From Nitrosomonas sp. (GTDB lineage: Bacteria; Pseudomonadota; Gammaproteobacteria; Burkholderiales; Nitrosomonadaceae), in assembly GCA_024281825.1 (NCBI GenBank), contig JAMWZY010000001.1, positions 124,001-188,000 on the forward strand: a stretch of DNA of 64,000 nucleotides, read 5' to 3'. Below are positions 60,889-64,000 of this stretch, in pieces (the stretch's first letter is position 1; each line of letters opens with the position of its first letter). The notes under the pieces were generated by a model. It saw only the letters and a list, made by a program, of their open reading frames with translations. It searched no databases and was not told the origin of the DNA. Position numbers and translations under genes: made by a program.

Positions 60889-60911
60889 GAATGCGACAAT
60901 TTGCCACATTG
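60889..60911. repeat. 23-bp palindromic motif, copy 2
   Basis: GAATGCGACAA-T-TTGCCACATTG, with the same spacing as the copy at 16029-16051 but two mismatches from perfect symmetry plus a changed last base. It lies 80 bases before the mbtH-like start and could be a regulator site. Confidence 0.5.
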
Positions 60912-60937
60912 ACACCACTTCTTGCTAGTTTTAGTCT

Positions 60938-60965
60938 AAATAAAACGTTTTGGAACGTTTTATTT
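60938..60965. promoter_or_regulatory. AT-rich perfect inverted repeat upstream of mbtH-like gene
   Basis: AAATAAAACGTT (60938-60949) and AACGTTTTATTT (60954-60965) with the 4-base spacer TTGG. It ends 25 bases before the start codon, so it may be an operator or an mRNA hairpin rather than a terminator. Confidence 0.55.
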
Positions 60966-60990
60966 ATTATTTTATGAGAGAGAAAGCAGC

Positions 60991-61224
60991 ATGGAATGGA
61001 AAGAAAATGAGGGCGACGCAATCATTTATCATATTGTGGTCAATCATCAAGAACAATACTCTATTTGGCCGAGCTATAAAGAAATGCCGGGCGGGTGGCG
61101 TGTGGCAGGTAAAAGTGGTGACAAGGATGAGTGTCTGGCGTACATCAAGGAAATATGGACGGATATGCGTGCATTAAGTTTACGAAAACACATGAAACAA
61201 GATAAAGCACGCCAAGCTAAATAA
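60991..61224 (+). CDS. MbtH-like protein (orphan)
   Basis: 77 residues, the normal size. The family signature is complete: [19 protein letters not shown] (NxEEQYSLWP-type), [13 protein letters not shown] and [11 protein letters not shown], with the three conserved Trp. MbtH proteins bind and activate adenylation domains of non-ribosomal peptide synthetases. No synthetase gene is in the window, so the partner must be elsewhere or the protein has another use. Confidence 0.92.
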   Translation: MEWKENEGDAIIYHIVVNHQEQYSIWPSYKEMPGGWRVAGKSGDKDECLAYIKEIWTDMRALSLRKHMKQDKARQAK

Positions 61225-61283
61225 AAAATGTTTTACCAATATGGTAGGTTCGATGAAACATTTACAAGATTAGGAGTTTTACC

Positions 61284-61718
61284 ATGAAGAAACAGTCACC
61301 TAAAAAAGTGGCCATTCTCTCAGGCATTCTTGTTGCAATTTGCTATGCAAGTATTGCTTCGTCGCATCAACTCATTAATAGCCTTACCGCGCCGTATGCC
61401 GTAGATTATTTCCTAATAACATGCGGGGAAGCGGGTAGTCATCACTTGTTTGTGCAGATTGATGATCTCAAGGTAGTGGATGATAGGCAATTTAATGTAG
61501 TGGTTGTTAAGGATAAAGTAGCATTCAGCGCCATGAATCCAGATGGCAAAACAAGCTCAGTACTACGAGTAGGAGGAGGTGTGGGGGGCTATCATGTCTA
61601 TGTCAGCCAATCAATGGGCGGTGAGAAAGCGGCCAATTACCAGTTAATTTTTCATTGTGAAGACATGGATAATATGCATTCTGATACCTCAGTGGTTACC
61701 AAAATTGATCAGCCATAA
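61284..61718 (+). CDS. exported protein of unknown function (144 aa)
   Basis: Signal peptide MKKQSPKKVAILSGILVAI, cleaved near ASS, in front of a beta-rich domain with two Cys (LITCGEAG and FHCEDMD) that could pair. Glycine-rich LRVGGGVGGYHVYV is in the centre. TTAGGAGT precedes the ATG. No family is recognised. It may share a transcript with the mbtH-like gene, 59 bases upstream. Confidence 0.6.
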   Translation: MKKQSPKKVAILSGILVAICYASIASSHQLINSLTAPYAVDYFLITCGEAGSHHLFVQIDDLKVVDDRQFNVVVVKDKVAFSAMNPDGKTSSVLRVGGGVGGYHVYVSQSMGGEKAANYQLIFHCEDMDNMHSDTSVVTKIDQP

Positions 61719-61741
61719 ACCTCCTCTCCTTTTCCCGCAGA

Positions 61742-62941
61742 TTAAGGTTTGGTATCGACGGCACTGTTGAGTGGTGCAATTGGAATTAAGCGGTAGCCTG
61801 TATCCATACTATTCCAGGAAAGAAAAATCTGCTTACCGTCTGTGATCAGAGCGGGATGAGCAGACTGAGCGGCTGTTTCAGCGATTGATTCGGCTTTCGA
61901 CCAATGCAATCCTCGATCAGAAGAAAACATGGCTTCCACGCGGGTTTTATTGCCATCAAATACTTTCCATGCTAACGCTACCTGTTTACCCAAAGCCAGT
62001 ACATCAGCCCGCCCAGGTAATTTATCTTGGTCGCCCACTTGTATTGGATTGGAAAATGTTTTTCCTTGATCGTCCGACCATGCATAAAAAAGCCCGCTTC
62101 GCTTCTCTCCCTGGGTAAACCAAGTCATATGGTAGCGACCATCAGCGCTAATCGACAAGGCAGGGCCGTGTGCCGGGCACCCCTCAATTTCCCAATCATC
62201 AAAAGTTACTCGCCATGATTCGCTCGCTTTTCCATCAGGTGACAATTTAAACAGACCATGATCGCGAATATTTCCCGGGTAAACAAAACGGGCCAATATG
62301 ACCAAATTGCCATCGACATCTTCGGCCATGGCTGTGCGGCAGCAGGAACAGATGTTCTTTGCAATACGTTGCTCAAAAAAGGGAGTTTCTATTGCTTTGG
62401 TTTTTGCGGAAGCATGATAAATCGATAGGTCTCCACTGCCTTGTTTTTTATATTCAGCCCGGTCACGTGTATCGTGCCAAATAAAATGAATGCGATTCTT
62501 TGCATCGACCAGCATTTCCGTTTGATAGTGATACCAGGTATTGGCCACAGAGCTGATTTTGATCGGTGTGCTGAACAGCGTACCATTGTCGGAATGACTG
62601 AAAAAACTGGTGCTGGATTGTTGATCATCGGCGAAGTAGAGCACATAGATTTTTCCTTCTTGATCCACGGAAATCGTGGGAGGATTTTCGTCCCATAAAT
62701 GTATCGGCATATCGGTTAAATTGAGGCGAGTCGCTTGGCTAAAAGTTTTTCCATGATCGGTGGAATAATCGACCGAGACATATTTCTGAGACGGAATTAT
62801 TCGCCATAATCGTCCATCCGGACCGAACGCCGCCGCGGTATATATTTTTTGTTCGGGGAGTATTTTCTCGGATTCGGCCATCAGGTTTCCTGATGAAACC
62901 GATAGCAATACCGCGATGAGAATCAAAGAAAGACAGTTCAT
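61742..62941 (-). CDS. exported sialidase-like (BNR/Asp-box) protein with CxCC cluster
   Basis: 399 residues. Signal peptide to about residue 22 (ending SGNLMA). Asp-box turns (SxDxGxxF/W) occur four times: STDHGKTFSQ, HSDNGTLFST, SDDQGKTFSN and SSDRGLHWSK, defining a sialidase-type six-blade propeller. IAKNICSCCRTAMAEDVDG contributes three clustered cysteines, unlike true sialidases, and could bind metal or heme. The nearby TlpA-like gene (same strand, 118 bases upstream) suggests thiol or metal chemistry. Glycosidase activity is doubtful. Confidence 0.8.
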   Translation of the reverse strand: MNCLSLILIAVLLSVSSGNLMAESEKILPEQKIYTAAAFGPDGRLWRIIPSQKYVSVDYSTDHGKTFSQATRLNLTDMPIHLWDENPPTISVDQEGKIYVLYFADDQQSSTSFFSHSDNGTLFSTPIKISSVANTWYHYQTEMLVDAKNRIHFIWHDTRDRAEYKKQGSGDLSIYHASAKTKAIETPFFEQRIAKNICSCCRTAMAEDVDGNLVILARFVYPGNIRDHGLFKLSPDGKASESWRVTFDDWEIEGCPAHGPALSISADGRYHMTWFTQGEKRSGLFYAWSDDQGKTFSNPIQVGDQDKLPGRADVLALGKQVALAWKVFDGNKTRVEAMFSSDRGLHWSKAESIAETAAQSAHPALITDGKQIFLSWNSMDTGYRLIPIAPLNSAVDTKP

Positions 62942-63059
62942 GATGACGTATATTTAGAAAAATTGGTTTCAGTTGAATGATTCAACTGGCCACAAATCGA
63001 GTGTGATAAGGCTAGCGCATCCGCTACAAGTGATAAGCTCGATACCCTAATTAGTAGAT

Positions 63060-63566
63060 TTAATTAAAAATTTTCTTGAGTATGTTTTCAAGAGTTTCTC
63101 GTGGTACTGAGCCGCTGATCCCAAGACGCTGGTGGTCTTTATCCAGGAAATAGGTGCGCGGTACTTCGCCATACCACTTGGGATCAATTTCATATCGAAG
63201 CTTTTGAGGGTTAGCATCGGCAAAAATCCAGTTATCAACTTGATTGAGTTCGTTTCCGGTCAGTATCGATTGAACTTGATCTGCTGCCGAAGCATCGTCA
63301 GTGGCCAACATGATCATATTGATATCCGGCATGCTTTTGCGCAGCTCGTTCATTAGCGGCATCTTTTTTAAACACGAAGTACAATTAATAGACCAAATCA
63401 TCAATACAAAGGGCTTGTCGGCATATTCTTTCAGCAATTGCTGATAACTCCCGGAAGTAAAATGCCGCAAATCCGCTTGTTCAGCGTGAGTAGGCCAGCT
63501 AACGCCGTATAGCAAGAATAGAAAATAAGTAACAATAATTTTAGGTTGCTTCATGATGGCACTCAT
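63060..63566 (-). CDS. TlpA-like periplasmic thioredoxin-fold protein
   Basis: 168 residues (164 from the ATG at 63554). Signal peptide KQPKIIVTYFLFLLYGVSWP, then a thioredoxin fold with the redox pair C62-T-S-C65 (IWSINCTSCLKKMP) and the cis-Pro region WYGEVPRTYFLD. TlpA-type proteins reduce cytochrome apoproteins or copper-site thiols. It is upstream of the CxCC sialidase-like gene, so that protein is a possible client. Confidence 0.87.
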   Translation of the reverse strand: MSAIMKQPKIIVTYFLFLLYGVSWPTHAEQADLRHFTSGSYQQLLKEYADKPFVLMIWSINCTSCLKKMPLMNELRKSMPDINMIMLATDDASAADQVQSILTGNELNQVDNWIFADANPQKLRYEIDPKWYGEVPRTYFLDKDHQRLGISGSVPRETLENILKKIFN

Positions 63567-63760
63567 TAATGTTCGATAAGGATTAAGTATCGATACCTAC
63601 TGCGAAAATAACGCAACTTACTAGGGTAAATAATATTGCTTCATGCAGATGATACATGAAGCAAAAATTAACCCGATGTTGGTAAATTATCTACAAAATT
63701 TAATTCTTTGAACATGCGACCAATTGTCGCAGTCATTTTTTAACAAATCTGAATATGCCT
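63567..63760. other. spacer with palindromic motif, copy 3
   Basis: 194 bases upstream of the TlpA-like gene and downstream of the IS1595-type transposase. ACATGCGACCA-A-TTGTCGCAGTC at 63712-63734 is the third copy of the 23-bp palindrome layout. Nothing else is seen. Confidence 0.45.
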
Positions 63761-64000
63761 CTAAACTATTCTCAGTTTAATCTGGGTGTGACTCAAACAT
63801 GCATTGAGGAGTCGAGAAGGCAGTTCTGCTTCCCGCACTCGTCGATTAAAGCGATAGCAAAATTCATTGAGGTATTCTTGCAAGTAACCTGATGACACAC
63901 CATGATATGTTCCCAATAAAAATGTCTTGAGATTGCCAATTGCGACATGAACCCATGGAAGCCATTCGCCAGCTTTGTTTGGTGGAGTCACACGAGGAGT
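63761..64000 (-). CDS. IS1595-type transposase, C-terminal part (cut by window edge)
   Basis: Open to the right edge, so only the last 79 or so codons are visible. WLPWVHVAIGNLKTFLLGTY and HGVSSGYLQEYLNEFCYRFN are the conserved C-terminal segment of ISXO2/IS1595 DDE transposases. Whether the rest is intact cannot be seen, and no terminal repeat could be fixed. Confidence 0.85.
   Translation of the reverse strand, partial: TPRVTPPNKAGEWLPWVHVAIGNLKTFLLGTYHGVSSGYLQEYLNEFCYRFNRRVREAELPSRLLNACLSHTQIKLRIV

Larger units (their letters stand above)
60678..60990. other. spacer before mbtH-like gene, holding two palindromes
   Basis: A 313-base gap between divergent genes, no credible coding region. 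It contains copy 2 of the 23-bp motif (60889-60911) and a perfect 12-bp AT-rich inverted repeat (60938-60965), both upstream of the mbtH-like gene. Confidence 0.55.

Noticed and set aside
60950..61177. 75-codon frame overlapping the MbtH-like gene
   Set aside because: It is a shadow in another frame of the clearly conserved MbtH-like protein.

Overview
The window looks like chromosome from a betaproteobacterium, most likely a Nitrosomonas-type ammonia oxidiser. This is inferred from the gene families: a complete norCBQD nitric oxide reductase operon, a malyl-CoA lyase plus malate-CoA ligase cassette, sdhCDA, and many small secreted proteins of unknown function. No amo or hao gene lies in the window, so the genus is not proven. 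It contains the replication-initiation genes dnaA-dnaN-gyrB with an oriC-like spacer, and about 29 kb away a mnmG-rsmG-parA-parB cluster preceded by a perfect parS site.

Layout: 1-9 kb is accessory. It has a partial TPR protein, a two-copper tyrosinase with two PPC domains, a secreted unknown, an intact IS481-like element, two fragments of IS3-type transposase, and a very AT-rich 1360-residue membrane AAA+/KAP-like ATPase, followed by a CruF-like membrane protein. 9.7-17.4 kb holds a DUF4156-like protein, a LemA/GIDE pair, sdhCDA (no sdhB), an SH3-anchor protein, yaaA and small exported proteins. 17.6-25.7 kb carries panBC, dnaA-dnaN-gyrB and a coiled-coil membrane protein. 25.8-30.1 kb, on the minus strand, is an RNA-metabolism stretch: PIN-PhoH ATPase, rnpB (RNase P RNA), pcnB, then folK and a His-rich exported protein. 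30.4-38.7 kb holds an MscK-like mechanosensitive channel and norCBQD. 38.8-45.2 kb contains a TolC-type efflux protein, a Pcm-like methyltransferase, TPP riboswitch-thiC, uppP and a beta-barrel porin.

45.4-49.3 kb is a second accessory pocket: a TIR-HEAT protein, a GltB-like FMN protein, an IS3 remnant and a decayed second copy of the HEAT tail. 49.8-55.4 kb is the partition region: parS, mnmG, rsmG, parA, parB, a Trm112-like protein and an ADP-ribosylglycohydrolase-like protein. 55.7-58.8 kb is the mcl-mtkA-mtkB operon, which can interconvert malate plus CoA and ATP with glyoxylate and acetyl-CoA. 58.9-64 kb has a UPF0114 membrane protein, a TIGR03032-type protein, an orphan MbtH-like protein, a sialidase-like exported protein with a CxCC cluster, a TlpA-like thioredoxin-fold protein and the end of an IS1595-type transposase.

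The strongest candidates for undescribed biology are the KAP-like ATPase with a long solenoid tail beside IS remnants, the TIR-HEAT protein with its decayed sister copy, the orphan MbtH preceded by palindromes, and a 23-bp palindromic motif found three times in intergenic DNA. A single inversion between about 17.5 and 26.4 kb would restore the common pcnB-folK-panB-panC order, so the dnaA block may have been inverted here.
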